The translations under genes and the position numbers were made by a program. Source: Stenotrophomonas maltophilia (GTDB taxonomy: Bacteria; Pseudomonadota; Gammaproteobacteria; Xanthomonadales; Xanthomonadaceae). From it: DNA of 64,000 nucleotides. The notes under the pieces are model-generated. The model was given only the letters and a program-made list of their open reading frames with translations, searched no databases and was not told the DNA's origin. The stretch lies in the NCBI RefSeq assembly GCF_025642255.1, contig NZ_CP106759.1, positions 3,127,501-3,191,500 on the forward strand, read 5' to 3'. Shown piece by piece: positions 18,750-27,017 of the stretch (its first letter is position 1; each line of letters opens with the position of its first letter).

Positions 18750-19262
18750 ATGGCCTTGCAGATCCGCCGCGCCACCTTCGCCGACGCTGAAGCGCTCTCA
18801 GCGATCGCCATCGCCACCTACACCGAAACCTGGGGCGACTCCTATCCGCCGCAGGATCTGCATGCGTTCCTGCATGCGCACTACAGCACGCAGCCGCAGC
18901 GCATCGAGCTGTCCGATCCACGCAGCGCGGTCTGGCTGCTGCTCGATGGCGATACGGTGGTTGGCTATCTGGCCGCAGGAGCCAACACCCTGCCGCATGT
19001 CGACGCCCGCGACGGCGACATCGAACTCAAGCGCCTGTATGTGCTGGCGGCGTACCAGAACGGCGGCCACGGGGCGCGCCTGATGGAGGCGTTCCTGCAT
19101 TGGCTGGATACGCCGCAGCGCCGCACACTGTGGGTCGGCGTCTGGGAGGAGAACCTCGGCGCACAGCGCTTCTACGCGCGCTACGGTTGCAGCAAGGCCG
19201 GCGAATACGACTTCATCGTCGGCGACAGCCGCGATCGCGAGTTCATCCTGCGCCGGGCCTGA
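18750..19262 (+). CDS. GNAT-family N-acetyltransferase
   Basis: Acetyl-CoA-dependent N-acetyltransferase of 170 residues. It starts MALQIRRATFADAEAL; the family motif A lies in ELKRLYVLAAYQNGGHGARLM, and motif B in LWVGVWEENLGAQRFYARYG. ATG 18750 fits the conserved fold start; an in-frame start at 18681 would add a tail overlapping the copB stem-loop. A clear paralogue lies at 42708-43229 (shared TETxGxxYPPQDL and GAQRFYARYG). The substrate is unknown. Confidence 0.85.
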   Translation: MALQIRRATFADAEALSAIAIATYTETWGDSYPPQDLHAFLHAHYSTQPQRIELSDPRSAVWLLLDGDTVVGYLAAGANTLPHVDARDGDIELKRLYVLAAYQNGGHGARLMEAFLHWLDTPQRRTLWVGVWEENLGAQRFYARYGCSKAGEYDFIVGDSRDREFILRRA

Positions 19263-19295
19263 CGCCCCCGGGATCGCCGCTGCCCCGTGGGCCTG

Positions 19296-19619
19296 TCAGA
19301 AATCGAACAGGTCGGACAGGAAGCTTTCCTTCTTCTTTTTCTTGTAGCCGTAACCGTGCTGGCCACGGCTTTCGTCGTGACGCTGGCCAAGGTGGCGGGT
19401 ATCGCGGTGCATCACCGGCAGTGGCACTGCCGCCGGTTGTGCCTGTGCTGGCGGCGGTGGCGGCACCGCCGCACCGGCATTGGCGCGCTCGATGATCTTG
19501 TCCAGTTCGCCACGATCCAGCCACACGCCGCGGCAATTCGGGCAGTAGTCGATCTCGATGCCATGGCGCTCGGCCATCTGCAGGGTCTGGGTCTTGCACA
19601 CGGGGCACAGCATCGGCAT
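19296..19619 (-). CDS. Zinc-ribbon (TFIIB-type) small protein
   Basis: Soluble 107-residue protein with an N-terminal zinc ribbon: CPVC near residue 5 and CPNCRGVWLDRGELDKI near residue 27, the standard zf-TFIIB pattern of small bacterial proteins. A Pro/Ala linker leads to a basic KKKKKESFLSDLFDF tail. The start at 19619 follows AGGAG; longer upstream reading is shadow of the divergent gene. The cellular role of this family is not known. Confidence 0.82.
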   Translation of the reverse strand: MPMLCPVCKTQTLQMAERHGIEIDYCPNCRGVWLDRGELDKIIERANAGAAVPPPPPAQAQPAAVPLPVMHRDTRHLGQRHDESRGQHGYGYKKKKKESFLSDLFDF

Positions 19620-19763
19620 TGCTCCTGTCAGGTCTGATCTGGACTCTACCTGCCCTGCGATGACTGTCCGGCAACGCATGACCGATGGCAGGGGGACTTC
19701 CGGCGCGTGCCCTGCATCGCGCCGCCTCGCACACTGCGGTCTGGTCCCGCATGGAATGCGCTG

Positions 19764-20525
19764 ATGAGTGTCCTGTCCCGCCTGCCGACTGCCGCCCGGA
19801 TCCTGCTGGTCCTGCTGGGAACGGGCCTGGGGCTGAACGTACGTGACATCGCGGCGGCGCTGGGGCGGCCCATCCCCGGCCTGCCGATCCCCTATGGCGG
19901 CAGCCTGCTCGACAACGCCCTGGCGGTGCTGGTGGCCGTGCTGCTGGCCCTGCTGCTGCGTCCGCGCCACATGGGGTTGGCCGAAAGCCTCGGCCTGCGC
20001 GGCAACGGGATGCGCGGACCGCTATGGGTGCTGCTGGCCAGCCTGCCCTGCTGGGTGGGTCTGGCCGTGCTCGGCCGACCCAACACGGCGCTGACCGCCC
20101 TCGATGCGACGATGCTGGCCGTTCTGTTCCCGCTGGCCGAAGAGATTCTGTTCCGCGGCCTGGGCTTCATTCTGCTGGTGAAGATCGTGCGCGGCCCGTG
20201 GCCCTTGCTCGCACTGCCGCAGGCCCTGTTGTTCGGCATGGTGCACTGGCTTGGATTCGGCGGTTTCGATGGCGGTGGGGTGGCGCTGTTCGTCGGCGCA
20301 GTGATCGCCTTGGGGGGCTTCGTCTTCGCCTGGCTGGACCGCCTGGATGGCAACACCCTGTGGTGCGGCCTGGCGCTGCACGTGTCGATGAACCTGGCCT
20401 GGAACGTGTTCAGCCTGGATGACGCCGTGGCGCTCGGTTGGCAGGCCACCAGCCTGCGCATCGGCACGGCTCTGCTGGCGGTCGCGGTCCTGGCCTGGGA
20501 CATGCGCCGGCGCCGCCGCCTGTAA
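19764..20525 (+). CDS. CPBP-family intramembrane metalloprotease
   Basis: Integral membrane protein of 253 residues with about six hydrophobic segments. The Abi/CPBP signature is present: EEILFRGLGF (motif 1), FGMVHW (motif 2 His) and HVSMNLAWN (motif 3). The family includes Rce1-like prenyl-protein proteases and bacterial immunity-type proteins; the substrate here is unknown. The start at 19764 is chosen for a nearby GGAA and hydrophobic onset. Confidence 0.85.
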   Translation: MSVLSRLPTAARILLVLLGTGLGLNVRDIAAALGRPIPGLPIPYGGSLLDNALAVLVAVLLALLLRPRHMGLAESLGLRGNGMRGPLWVLLASLPCWVGLAVLGRPNTALTALDATMLAVLFPLAEEILFRGLGFILLVKIVRGPWPLLALPQALLFGMVHWLGFGGFDGGGVALFVGAVIALGGFVFAWLDRLDGNTLWCGLALHVSMNLAWNVFSLDDAVALGWQATSLRIGTALLAVAVLAWDMRRRRRL

Positions 20526-20617
20526 CATCCACGTGGCTTGCCGTGCACGCCGGGATCACTACCGGATTGCGCATACTTGCGCGCCTTTTCACCGTCGCTG
20601 TCCGGAGTTGTCGCGTC

Positions 20618-21040
20618 ATGTTGCTGTCCAAGCGCCACGTTGAACCGCGCGTCCTGCTGATCGAGGACGCGGAGGAGACCCGCGAACTGAGCCGCATGGC
20701 GCTGGAAAGCCAGGCCTGCCACGTGGTGGGGGTGAGCTCTGCAGAAGCAGCGCTTGGACTGCTGGCCGCTGGTGAGCGGTTCGACCTGCTGTTCACCGAC
20801 GTCAATCTGGGCCCGATCAGCGGCATCGAAGCCGCCAACCGGGTCCGCGGCCTGCATCCCCAGCTGCCGATCCTGGTGACATCGGGCATGGACCAGCACG
20901 CCGTCCTGCCGCAGCTGCGCGACGGCATCCATTTCCTGCCCAAGCCGTACAACATGAGCGAGCTGCTCGATGCGATCCGCCTGTGCTTCCGCCACGCGGA
21001 TGTGGGCGTATTGACCGGGCCGGATGCACAGGCGGCGTGA
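20618..21040 (+). CDS. Single-domain response regulator
   Basis: CheY-like receiver of 140 residues with no output domain. The acidic pocket is IED (15-17), the phospho-acceptor is D61 in LLFTDVNLG, the switch residues are in VTSG, and the conserved Lys is in FLPKPY. No histidine kinase lies beside it, so the partner is elsewhere. It probably acts through protein contacts rather than DNA binding. The ATG follows CGGAG. Confidence 0.88.
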   Translation: MLLSKRHVEPRVLLIEDAEETRELSRMALESQACHVVGVSSAEAALGLLAAGERFDLLFTDVNLGPISGIEAANRVRGLHPQLPILVTSGMDQHAVLPQLRDGIHFLPKPYNMSELLDAIRLCFRHADVGVLTGPDAQAA

Positions 21041-21046
21041 AGCGTC

Positions 21047-21067
21047 CATCCACGTCCTGCGTGGATG
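21047..21067. repeat. ATCCACG palindrome between convergent genes
   Basis: CATCCACG/CGTGGATG with a short loop lies in the 37-bp gap between the response regulator and the convergent hydrolase. It may act as a shared transcription end. Confidence 0.5.
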
Positions 21068-21077
21068 ACATCCGCCA

Positions 21078-22016
21078 TCAACCGCTGCTGTACGGCCCGG
21101 TGCCCGGAAACACCCTCAGCAGCGCGCGCGTGATCACGTCCGGGTAGACCGTGAAGTGGTCCTCGTCATCGATCACCATGTTCTCCACCTTCAACGAACG
21201 CCCGCTGCTGCGCAGCTGCTCGGCGAACTCGGCGTTGTCGCGCAGCATGTCGTTGCGGGTGAAGTAACGCGGCTCGGGCTTGACCGTTTCAAAGCTGCCT
21301 ACCGACAGCACCACCGTGGTCGGCTCCGTCGGCGCCTTGGCCTCCGCCTGCATGCGCGGCACGCGATGATCATCGAACCACAGCGACGGACTGGACAGGA
21401 TGTAGCTACGGAACATGTCCGGGCGCGTGGTCAGCACATAGGCACCGAACAGGCCACCATAGGAATGGCCTGCATAGGCGCGCCGCGCCGGATCGGTGCG
21501 GTAGCGCGCATCGATCATCGGCAGCACCTGCTCGGCAAGAAAGTCGCGATAGTGCGCGGCACCGCCGTAGCTGACGTCATCACTGTAGTCCCGCGGATCG
21601 GTACGTGCCGGGTCGCTGGGCGTGTAGTCGCGCGAGCGGCTCTGCCTGGAGGTCAGCCCCTCCTGCGGCGGCAGCCCCACCAGGATGAAGTCTTCGATGT
21701 TGACGCCCCGCTGCCCCACCATGTGTCGCACGCTGCGTACCAGCGGGAAGCTGTACAGCGCGTCGGTCACGTACAGTACCGGATAGCGCTTTTCCGGATG
21801 TGCGGCGTAGTCGGCCGGCAACGCCACCCACACCGGGTAATCGCGGCCGACCGGATCGTGCACGCGCAGCGCCTCGGTATCCGGCAGCACCACACCCGGC
21901 GCGACGGTAGACGCGCTTTGCTTTGCCTCACTCTGCGCCGCCGGTGGCGCCACCGACATCGCACAGCCACTTACGGCCAGACAGGCCGCCACACTCCATC
22001 CACGCACACGCTGCAT
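21078..22016 (-). CDS. Lipoprotein alpha/beta hydrolase, esterase D/BesA-like
   Basis: Probable exported esterase of 312 residues from the family that includes ferri-siderophore esterases. The lipobox is LAVSGC (Cys ~18). The fold shows RYPVLYVTDALYSF, the nucleophile in YAGHSYGGLFG and the late His in DDEDHFTVYP. The start at 22016 follows GGGAGCG; a longer in-frame start at 22082 would put 22 residues ahead of the signal. It lies 82 bp downstream of a second hydrolase of the same family, so the two are probably cotranscribed. Confidence 0.82.
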   Translation of the reverse strand: MQRVRGWSVAACLAVSGCAMSVAPPAAQSEAKQSASTVAPGVVLPDTEALRVHDPVGRDYPVWVALPADYAAHPEKRYPVLYVTDALYSFPLVRSVRHMVGQRGVNIEDFILVGLPPQEGLTSRQSRSRDYTPSDPARTDPRDYSDDVSYGGAAHYRDFLAEQVLPMIDARYRTDPARRAYAGHSYGGLFGAYVLTTRPDMFRSYILSSPSLWFDDHRVPRMQAEAKAPTEPTTVVLSVGSFETVKPEPRYFTRNDMLRDNAEFAEQLRSSGRSLKVENMVIDDEDHFTVYPDVITRALLRVFPGTGPYSSG

Positions 22017-22098
22017 CCACACGCTCCCGTTACGGGCGGCGCACCGGATGGCGCCGCTGCCGCATCCTTGCATGCGGTGCACGCCGGTGCCAGTGCGG

Positions 22099-22947
22099 TC
22101 AGGGCGAAGCTGGCGGCGCGGGGAACAGCGTGCGCAGTGCCTGCAATGCGGCCGGGTGATAGATCGTGGCGTGGGTTTCTTCCGGCAGCGGCAGGTACTT
22201 CACCAGCGGCGACGGCGACGGCTGTTGCAGCAGCGTGGCCAACTGCGCCGCGGAACTGGCCAGTTCCGGTTGCCCACTGCTGGCCAGGAATACGCGTGGC
22301 TTTGCCTGCGTCACCGCCGGCAGCTGCGTGGCTGCGCCGGCCAGCAAGGTGCCACGGTTCCACCACAGGCTGGGATCGAGCGCGATGTAGCTGTTGAACA
22401 GCGACGGTTCCTGCAGCAACGTCTCGACCACGAACAGGCCGGCCAGCGACTCGCCGATCAACGCACGCTCGTCGGTGGTCGGATAGCGCTGGCGCACCTG
22501 CGGCATCAGTTCATCGCGCAGGAAGGTGCGGTAGGCCGCCGAACCGCCGATGCGCGGCGCGATCTTCTGGTCCTGCGGGTCCTTGCTGGGGCCGGTCATG
22601 TCGCGGCGGCGCTCGGTGGTCTCGATGCCAACCAGCAGGAACGGACGCATGCCGCCGTTGCCGCTCAACACCTGCACCAGCCCCGCCACATGCAGGAAAT
22701 CCTCGCCGATGCCGCCGTCGGGCATGTAGAGCACCGGCAGCGGCGTGTTCGGGTCCAGCCCCAAGGGCTGGGGGCGGTAGACATTGATGCGGCGGGTCTC
22801 GCCCAGCGCCTTCGATTCGAGGGTGAAGGTTTCGCCGATCACCAACGGGGTGGCTTGCGTTGTCTGTGTGGATGGGGCCGGCTCGGCGGCCATCAGTGGC
22901 GCGGCGGACACGGCGGACAACAACAGCGACAGCATGATGAAGCGCAT
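22099..22947 (-). CDS. Secreted alpha/beta hydrolase, esterase D/BesA-like
   Basis: Periplasmic hydrolase of 282 residues with a cleavable signal (MRFIMLSLLLSAVSAAPLMAA). The nucleophile is in ERALIGESLAGLFV and the His in ETHATIYHPAAL. Related to the lipoprotein hydrolase just downstream (shared RINVYRPQ/VLYMPDG layout and EQ.MP...YRT region), which suggests an old tandem duplication. Substrate is not evident; siderophore or acyl ester hydrolysis is possible. Confidence 0.8.
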   Translation of the reverse strand: MRFIMLSLLLSAVSAAPLMAAEPAPSTQTTQATPLVIGETFTLESKALGETRRINVYRPQPLGLDPNTPLPVLYMPDGGIGEDFLHVAGLVQVLSGNGGMRPFLLVGIETTERRRDMTGPSKDPQDQKIAPRIGGSAAYRTFLRDELMPQVRQRYPTTDERALIGESLAGLFVVETLLQEPSLFNSYIALDPSLWWNRGTLLAGAATQLPAVTQAKPRVFLASSGQPELASSAAQLATLLQQPSPSPLVKYLPLPEETHATIYHPAALQALRTLFPAPPASP

Positions 22948-22993
22948 GGGGAACCCGTCCTGGGAAAGAGGCCGAGCATAGCGCGAGGTCGCT

Positions 22994-23090
22994 GTAGATC
23001 CACGCCAAGCGTGGATGGATCACTGTAGAGCCGAGCCCACGCTCGGCTTGGCCCTGACGCGAACCGCAGCCGAGCATGGCTCGGCTCTAC
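22994..23090. repeat. Cluster of three GTAG palindromes
   Basis: 22994-23017 (GTAGATCCACGC type), 23025-23048 (GTAGAGCCGAGC type) and 23067-23090 (same type, inverted). They lie upstream of the secreted hydrolase. The last two can pair with each other as a larger stem. Confidence 0.8.
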
Positions 23091-23659
23091 AACACATCGC
23101 TCTGGCGCGGACGACAACATCTCGATCGTCGCAAATGCACCGATTTTCGAGGGTACGACTCGCAGGCCTTGCCATCGCTGCAGGCGAAAGTCACGCCCAT
23201 TTTCCACGCGACACATCACGGCACGGTCGCCGCCACCCGCTGTTCTCGACAACTTCCAACGCGATAAACCGGGCGTAAGCATCAACACGTCGCGTGCTGT
23301 CGCTTGCCGCATCAGATGCGCCTGCGCCACCATCGGCGCGCGCCTTGGTTCCACATTTCTCTTCGGAGAATCCTCATTGAAATCCAAGCGTGTGCGTAAT
23401 CACCATGCAGCACCACCGACAACGGGTGGCACCGGGCCTGCAAGCCCATGATGACTGTAAGCATGTTGTTTGCGCTCACCCGCCGACACTGTCTCTGGAC
23501 CGTGCCGGCGGGTGATCCGTCGGCCTTCATGGCGGGCGGTGCGTGGGGGTTTTCGGACCCGCCGGTTAACTGCTTACTGTCATCCCGGCTTGCAGCCACG
23601 CATCGCCTGCCACCCGTCCTGCGCGGTGGCATTCCCACCCCAGCGCCGAGGAAGCCGAG
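23091..23659. other. Gene-poor stretch
   Basis: 569 bp with no convincing gene of ordinary size, less GC-rich than its surroundings in places. It holds an inverted repeat CACCCGCCG...CGGCGGGTG (about 23478-23513) and a tiny reading frame at 23377-23451 preceded by GGAGAA (24 residues, TTG start). A small RNA cannot be excluded. Confidence 0.5.
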
Positions 23660-24014
23660 ATGACCGAACGTCCGCCCTATGCTTCACACGCCACCGGCAT
23701 CGATGATGACGACGACAACCCATCGCCCGAACTGAGCACCTTCCTGGGCTGCCTGAAACGCATCCGCGCGGGTGAAGGTGCCGATGGTCTGCCCTGGCCT
23801 GAGGCCGACGTTTCCCCGGGGTGGGGTTGCCCTGTCGCGGGTGGAACGGGCGGCCATCGGCATGCTGACCGTGGCGGAAATGCTGCACGCCGCCGACCGC
23901 TGCCGGGAAATGGCCACGCCGGACCGGCATCTGGACGCCGGGGTGGTGGAAGGGCTGTTCTTCGCCTGCCGCAGCCTGGCGGAACTGGTGTGCCGGGATG
24001 TGCGGGCCGAGTAG
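23660..24014 (+). pseudogene. Small protein gene broken by a one-base frameshift
   Basis: ATG 23660 has a GAGGA site 7 bp upstream and codes for an acidic N-terminus (IDDDDDNPSPELSTFLGCLKRI). At the G-run 23818-23826 the coding signal moves to the next frame, which continues VALSRVERAAIGMLTV...LAELVCRDVRAE to TAG 24014. Removing one G near 23818-23821 gives a single smooth protein of ~117 residues (DVSPGGVALSRVERAA at the join). The family is not recognised. It could be a real pseudogene, a sequencing error in the G-run or slippage expression. Confidence 0.65.
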
Positions 24015-24088
24015 CCCGCTGCCGCAAAGCGGTCCATACTCGGGCCGGACCGGTCCATCGTCATGTTCAAACCTACAAGGAGGTACGC

Positions 24089-24418
24089 ATGTTGAATGCA
24101 ATGATCGTCGTCGCACTGGCCGCAGGCCCAACCGCATCCGCACCGTATGGCGACTGCCTGCTCGCTAACCTCCAGCCCGGGCTGTCCGACCGTGCTGTGC
24201 AACTGGTGCAGCAGGCCTGCGCCGCGAAGCATCCCGACAGCTTCGCTGCATCGGTGGAACTGGAGCGCAGATACAGCGTCCAACGGCAGGCGCAGTTCGA
24301 TGCAGATCGTGCCACGGCGGAGCGGGCCGCGAACGCCGCCGCCCGCGCTGCGAATGTGGCTGCCACCGTGGCGGCGGAACGCGCAGCAGCAGAGGCCAAG
24401 GCTGCGACGGCGAAGTAG
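24089..24418 (+). CDS. Small exported Ala-rich protein
   Basis: Unrecognised 109-residue protein with a strong AAGGAGG site 6 bp before the ATG. A short hydrophobic N-terminus (AMIVVALAAGPTASA) may be a signal. Next comes a compact part with two cysteines (YGDCLLANLQ, QQACAAKHPDSF) ending in VELERRYSVQ, then a long Ala/Arg/Glu helix (ERAANAAARAANVAATVAAE) that probably forms a coiled coil. It lies 74 bp after the frameshifted gene and 57 bp before the next. Confidence 0.68.
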   Translation: MLNAMIVVALAAGPTASAPYGDCLLANLQPGLSDRAVQLVQQACAAKHPDSFAASVELERRYSVQRQAQFDADRATAERAANAAARAANVAATVAAERAAAEAKAATAK

Positions 24419-24475
24419 CCTCCACAGGAGGTGGGGAACGCACCCATTGATCGCTGTCCAAGGAAAGGAATTCCC

Positions 24476-24913
24476 ATGCAGATGACGTCGCTTGCTTTCG
24501 GCATCGCGCTGTTGACGAGTGTGTCTGTCGGCCCGGCACTGGCCGTTGCCGAGGCCACACCCGTGAAGGCGCGCACCACCGTGGAATCGCGGACGACCTG
24601 GCCAGCAGGCTCCGTCGAGGCCGCGTCCGTTCTGGCGTGGGTCAAGGCACGGTCTCCCGGCCATGCGCCCATCACCTCTGGGGGAGATATCTCGATTGTC
24701 CGCAGGCAGATTGAGCCGCAGCCGCTGACTCGAACATCCAGCGGCTCAACTGTGGAGCTGCCCGCCTCAGGGCGGCAGGGCGAGGCGATCACGATCACGA
24801 ATCGCCAGGCAGATGGCTCCATCGAAACCTGGGCCCATACAGGGATCGACAGCGGGTGGATGCTGGTTGAGTATCACTTCAAGCGCGGCTTCAGCCCCGA
24901 GAGCATCAAGTAA
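24476..24913 (+). CDS. Small secreted protein, unknown
   Basis: Unrecognised 145-residue protein with a Sec signal (SLAFGIALLTSVSVGPALAVAEA). The mature part has no cysteine, is Thr/Ser-rich and ends in beta-like strands (GEAITITNRQADGSIETW, GWMLVEYHFKRG). ATG 24476 follows AAGGAA; an in-frame start at 24431 lacks a good site. Same orientation and spacing as the preceding small gene. Confidence 0.65.
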   Translation: MQMTSLAFGIALLTSVSVGPALAVAEATPVKARTTVESRTTWPAGSVEAASVLAWVKARSPGHAPITSGGDISIVRRQIEPQPLTRTSSGSTVELPASGRQGEAITITNRQADGSIETWAHTGIDSGWMLVEYHFKRGFSPESIK

Positions 24914-25276
24914 TCGAGCTACGCTCCTGGGCTGCTGCTGGACCAAACGCGCCTCGCGCAAGCCGGCACCGCTTTTCAACTTGGCTCTGGCGCAACCGGC
25001 CTCTGGCAGCGGCGGCAATCTGGACGGAACGGCCCACGCGTCTGGCCGGCCACTGGCCGTGATCTGGGAGCAATGAAACTGGGTACTGGTCTGGCCGCAG
25101 CTGGCGTTGGGCCGGCGTAATGGTTGTTGCCACCATCACCTGCGTTCTGTGGACACGCGCGAGGCGAGTTCGGGAAACCACAATGTAGGAATTTCCCTAT
25201 AGCACGGAAATCGGAGAGCTGAAAGACTCTGAACCGCTCGTAGATGTCGAGCTAGCCAAGACCTAGAGGAGTGATT
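24914..25276 (+). other. Intergenic stretch, possible decayed gene
   Basis: 363 bp with only short, overlapping reading frames lacking ribosome sites. Base composition becomes AT-richer from about 25180. Nothing recognised. Confidence 0.4.
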
Positions 25277-25501
25277 ATGAAGACCCATAACATCCTGTTC
25301 GGTTTCATTGCTGTCACGATCGGTGCGATGTCTACAATTGGTGTGGTGCCTGAAGCGAAGGCCGCCGGCTTTCAAACAACCTGCAGCCCTCTCGGGGGTG
25401 GCTGGTACCAATGTACGGAAAAGTACTGCAACAACGATGGCTGCGTGGTTGTGAATACTTGGAGCCAGTTCTTCCAAGGCGATCAAGTGATCTTCGAGTA
25501 A
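25277..25501 (+). CDS. Small secreted four-cysteine protein
   Basis: 74-residue precursor with a clear signal peptide (ILFGFIAVTIGAMSTIGV...AKAA, cleavage after about residue 30). The mature part has ~44 residues and four cysteines (TTCSPLGGGWYQC, EKYCNNDGC), which could form two disulphides, and is rich in Gly, Trp and Asn. GAGGAG lies upstream of ATG 25277 and a hairpin follows the stop. Codon and base use are more AT-rich than neighbours, suggesting acquisition. No family recognised; toxin, inhibitor or adhesin-like roles are all possible. Confidence 0.68.
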   Translation: MKTHNILFGFIAVTIGAMSTIGVVPEAKAAGFQTTCSPLGGGWYQCTEKYCNNDGCVVVNTWSQFFQGDQVIFE

Positions 25502-25520
25502 CGTTCCCCACATGAACATC

Positions 25521-25546
25521 GGCGCAAAGGCTCAGGTCTTTGCGCC
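25521..25546 (+). terminator. Terminator-like hairpin
   Basis: GGCGCAAAG/CTTTGCGCC, a 9-bp perfect stem with 8-nt loop, 20 bp after the small secreted protein. It is followed by TTACC, so the T-run is weak. Confidence 0.65.
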
Positions 25547-25679
25547 TTACCCCAATTGGCAATTGCGATCGCTCGATTTGAAAGCAGAGATAGTCGATCA
25601 GGCGGCCGCAGCCAAGCACCGCGCGGAGCGGTGGATATTTTGCGGAGCGCGGGGGAAGGGCTGAAACCCTTGGTGCACA

Positions 25680-25724
25680 TGGTGGGCCGTGTAGGATTCG
25701 AACCTACGACCAAAAGATTAAAAG
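25680..25724 (-). other. Attachment-site repeat: 3' part of tRNA-Lys
   Basis: These 45 bases are identical to 27761-27805, the 3' part of the intact tRNA-Lys(TTT) gene (T arm, variable loop, anticodon 3' side, CCA). After 25724 the match stops and there is no D arm, so this is a truncated copy and the expected far end of an element that entered the tRNA gene. Confidence 0.88.
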
Positions 25725-25953
25725 AAAGCCGGCGCTTCCTTTGAAAACAACCGGTTGCGCCGCTCTATTTTTCCGCCCATCGAGCGTGGAACCATTGCAG
25801 GTCCTAAGCTCACTCGACAATTTTTCCGGCGTCTCAAGCGATATGCACGGGATCCACGACCAAGACTCCACCGTTTGGCGCCGGTTGCCGAGCCGTTGGC
25901 GAACTGGTGTGCCGCGACGTACAACCATCGCGAGCGTGCGGTCGGGAACGGCA

Positions 25954-25979
25954 CTGAGAAAGGCGCCCGGCAGGCGCCT
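25954..25979 (-). terminator. Terminator of the reductase gene
   Basis: AGGCGCC/GGCGCCT stem (7 bp, CGGCA loop) 20 bp beyond the reductase stop, followed on the minus strand by TTCTC. Confidence 0.55.
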
Positions 25980-25999
25980 CCTCCCAATCCAGCAGCACA

Positions 26000-26944
26000 T
26001 CAGGAGCGCTGCACGTTGGAATCCAGCCACGCCTGCACGCCCTGTAGCTCGGCCCCGACCTTCGCATTGAAGGTTCGCTCCACATCCCATGCAACGCCCC
26101 TCCCTTGGGCAAAGGCCGCGCGATACTTCTTTATCATGTTGCCCGGGTCGTTAGCCAGTTCCTGCATGAGCTGGGGCACACCCCAGATCGTCAGCTCGAA
26201 AGGTTCGCCGAACGCCTTCTGCAGAATATCCGGAAGGTCACCGTAGCGGATGGTGTCACCTGCCAGATAGACGATCTCGTTGCGGATCGCAGGTGTGCGG
26301 AACACGATGCGCGCTGTCATTGCGCCGATATCATCCGGCGTGGTCAAGGTGACAGCGTTGCTCGCCGAGCCCAAGGCGTTCACTTTATGCCCAGTCAAGT
26401 CGACCACGCCGAAGTCGGCCTCGAAGAGGTAGCTGGTGAACATCCCAGTGGAGATAATCACCCAGTCCATCGCAGTCTGCGAACGCAGATACTCGCGCAC
26501 GTCCAGCTGGGCGTCGAACAGATCCTGGGGGCCACCGCGCCCAATGGCATCGAAATCGACACCGAACTGCCAAGGGAAGTAGCGGGGAATACCAGACTTC
26601 ACCGCCGCACGCGCAACCTTCATTGGCGTATCGCGGCCTGCGGCATAGCCGGTGCATCCAATCACTGTGTCGAACTGCGCGAAGGTGGCCGCCAACGCTT
26701 CTACTGATTCAGTTACCAGATCGCCAGCAACGATATTCACCCCCAAGGCGCGGATTTCATCGACCACCCGCTGCTTCTCCGGCAGTTCTGAGTCGATCGA
26801 CGTCGCCCGTAGCATCACACTGATCCGTGTGCCTGGATGACTTACGGCCAAACGTGCAAGGTTCCGGATGACAGGCATTCCAAGCTCGCCTGCGCCGAGC
26901 ACCAGGATCGACCGAGAGGGGGTAGTGCTGATATGAGATGACAT
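26000..26944 (-). CDS. NmrA/isoflavone-reductase-like NAD(P)-binding protein
   Basis: Atypical short-chain reductase-like protein of 314 residues. The N-terminal dinucleotide site is ILVLGAGELGMPVIR (~13-27), followed by a PCBER/NmrA-type fold: DTVIGCTGYAAGRDTP, GIPRYFPWQFGVDFD and VIISTGMFTSYL. Members reduce aromatic alcohols or act as redox sensors; the substrate is unknown. It is divergent from an HxlR regulator across 73 bp, a common pairing in which the regulator controls the reductase. It lies inside the tRNA-Lys-bounded segment. Confidence 0.85.
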   Translation of the reverse strand: MSSHISTTPSRSILVLGAGELGMPVIRNLARLAVSHPGTRISVMLRATSIDSELPEKQRVVDEIRALGVNIVAGDLVTESVEALAATFAQFDTVIGCTGYAAGRDTPMKVARAAVKSGIPRYFPWQFGVDFDAIGRGGPQDLFDAQLDVREYLRSQTAMDWVIISTGMFTSYLFEADFGVVDLTGHKVNALGSASNAVTLTTPDDIGAMTARIVFRTPAIRNEIVYLAGDTIRYGDLPDILQKAFGEPFELTIWGVPQLMQELANDPGNMIKKYRAAFAQGRGVAWDVERTFNAKVGAELQGVQAWLDSNVQRS

Positions 26945-27017
26945 GGAAACCGCCTTGTGTGTGTACGATGGCGGCGATTCTGCTCACCTAATGGCCCATA
27001 CGTAAGAAGGCACATCG
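26945..27017. promoter_or_regulatory. Divergent promoter region, reductase/HxlR
   Basis: 73-bp gap between the two start codons; it must hold both promoters and probably the HxlR operator. No clear -35/-10 pair was fixed by eye. Confidence 0.5.
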
